A stretch of DNA of 31,748 bases, from assembly GCA_002441265.1 (NCBI GenBank), contig DJVQ01000004.1, positions 44,944 through 76,691 of the forward strand, in the 5' to 3' direction. Numbering within the stretch: the stretch's first letter is position 1; the number at the start of each line of letters is the position of its first letter. The notes beneath the pieces were generated by a model. That model saw only the letters and a program-made list of their open reading frames with translations. It was not told the origin of the DNA and did no database searches. The DNA is from Syntrophaceae bacterium UBA6252. Its GTDB lineage: Bacteria; Desulfobacterota; Syntrophia; Syntrophales; UBA6807. Shown here in pieces: positions 31,171 through 31,748 of the stretch. The translations under genes were made by a program, and so were the position numbers.

Positions 31171-31485
31171 TTACAACTTGATCTCTACATCCACCCCGGC
31201 GGAAAGATCCAGTTTCATGAGCGTATCGATCGTCGCCTGGGTCGGTTCGATAATGTCGACGATTCGCTTGTGGGTCCGGATCTCGAACTGCTCCCGCGAC
31301 TTCTTGTCCACGTGGGGGGACCGGTTCACGCAATAACGGTTGATCTTCGTCGGGAGCGGGATGGGGCCGGCGACCCGCGCTCCAGTGCGCCGAGCCGTCT
31401 CTACGATATCCTGGGCCGACCTGTCAAGGAGTTTGTGATCGTACGCTTTCAGTCTAATCCGAATCTTCTGGTTTTCCATGGCCAT
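31171..31485 (-). CDS. rpsJ: 30S ribosomal protein S10 (NusE)
   Basis: A 104-residue S10, which also serves as antitermination factor NusE. KIRIRLKAYDHKLLDRSAQD, then GPIPLPTKINRYCVNRSPHV and KSREQFEIRTHKRIVDI are diagnostic. The ATG at 31485 has GGAAAG five bases upstream; a second ATG two codons later is less well spaced. It follows tuf by 17 bases and precedes an unusual terminator-like gap. Confidence 0.98.
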   Translation of the reverse strand: MAMENQKIRIRLKAYDHKLLDRSAQDIVETARRTGARVAGPIPLPTKINRYCVNRSPHVDKKSREQFEIRTHKRIVDIIEPTQATIDTLMKLDLSAGVDVEIKL

Positions 31486-31502
31486 TTCTTTCCGCTGCCA
31501 TC

Positions 31503-31748
31503 CTATTCAATGATCTTGCTTACCACTCCCGCACCGACGGTCCTGCCGCCTTCGCGGATGGCGAACCGGAGCTGCTCCTCCATGGCGATGGGGGTGATGA
31601 GGGCCACATCAATTTCCAGGTTGTCGCCGGGCATGACCATTTCCACTCCCTCGGGAAGGGTCGCCACGCCGGTCACGTCCGTGGTCCGGAAATAGAACTG
31701 GGGACGGTATCCCGAGAAGAACGGCGTGTGACGCCCGCCTTCTTCCTT
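31503..31748 (-). CDS. tuf: Elongation factor Tu, C-terminal fragment
   Basis: The gene enters from the right edge; 81 C-terminal residues are visible. They cover most of domain 3: GYRPQFYFRTTDVTGVATLP, then GVEMVMPGDNLEIDVALITP and the closing RFAIREGGRTVGAGVVSKII. EF-Tu delivers aminoacyl-tRNA to the ribosome as a GTP complex. It lies 17 bases upstream of rpsJ in the common tuf-rpsJ order. The GTPase domain is outside the window. Confidence 0.97.
   Translation of the reverse strand, partial: KEEGGRHTPFFSGYRPQFYFRTTDVTGVATLPEGVEMVMPGDNLEIDVALITPIAMEEQLRFAIREGGRTVGAGVVSKIIE

Overview
The window comes from a Gram-negative bacterium with GC-rich DNA. An LptD-type outer-membrane gene shows the Gram-negative envelope. 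A continuous tuf/S10/spc/alpha ribosomal-protein cluster, an arsenite-methyltransferase operon and a small AbrB-like protein of the kind found beside mercury-methylation genes (hgcAB) together suggest an anaerobic Desulfobacterota (old Deltaproteobacteria, possibly a Syntrophus relative). That placement is inference; no rRNA is present. No tRNA, CRISPR array, insertion sequence or phage gene was seen.

Layout. (1) 1-2187, minus strand: a D-2-hydroxyacid dehydrogenase, a cation-diffusion-facilitator (CDF) transporter and a cut PanE-like reductase form one operon. (2) 2188-4861, plus strand: a divergent promoter region with a perfect 13-bp inverted repeat precedes an AbrB-like protein, ArsM, a second methyltransferase and a flavin-reductase-like protein. 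(3) 4906-5520, minus: a LysE-type exporter. (4) 5521-5833: non-coding, with a REPIN-like palindrome pair and a candidate promoter. (5) 5834-8415, plus: a four-helix membrane protein overlapping a 644-residue protein made of two tandem E1/ThiF-like halves, the second with an eroded nucleotide site. This pair is the least explained and most interesting part of the window. (6) 8396-10960, minus: argC then cysS. (7) 11016-11873, minus: rplM-rpsI with its own promoter and terminator. (8) 11945-16187, minus: a metallo-beta-lactamase-fold hydrolase, folC and lptD, tightly packed. (9) 16530-16790, minus: a stand-alone EF-Tu-domain-2-like protein with its own promoter.

(10) 16921-31748, minus: the ribosomal superoperon, read in transcription order as tuf (cut by the window edge), rpsJ, rplC, rplD, rplW, rplB, rpsS, rplV, rpsC, rplP, rpmC, rpsQ, rplN, rplX, rplE, rpsN, rpsH, rplF, rplR, rpsE, rpmD, rplO, secY, map, infA, rpmJ, rpsM, rpsK, rpsD, rpoA, rplQ. 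It ends in a strong intrinsic terminator. Two departures from the usual plan stand out. A terminator-like hairpin sits inside the operon between rpsJ and rplC, and adk is missing between secY and map. S4, S14, L36 and L24 all carry cysteine sets of the zinc-binding type.
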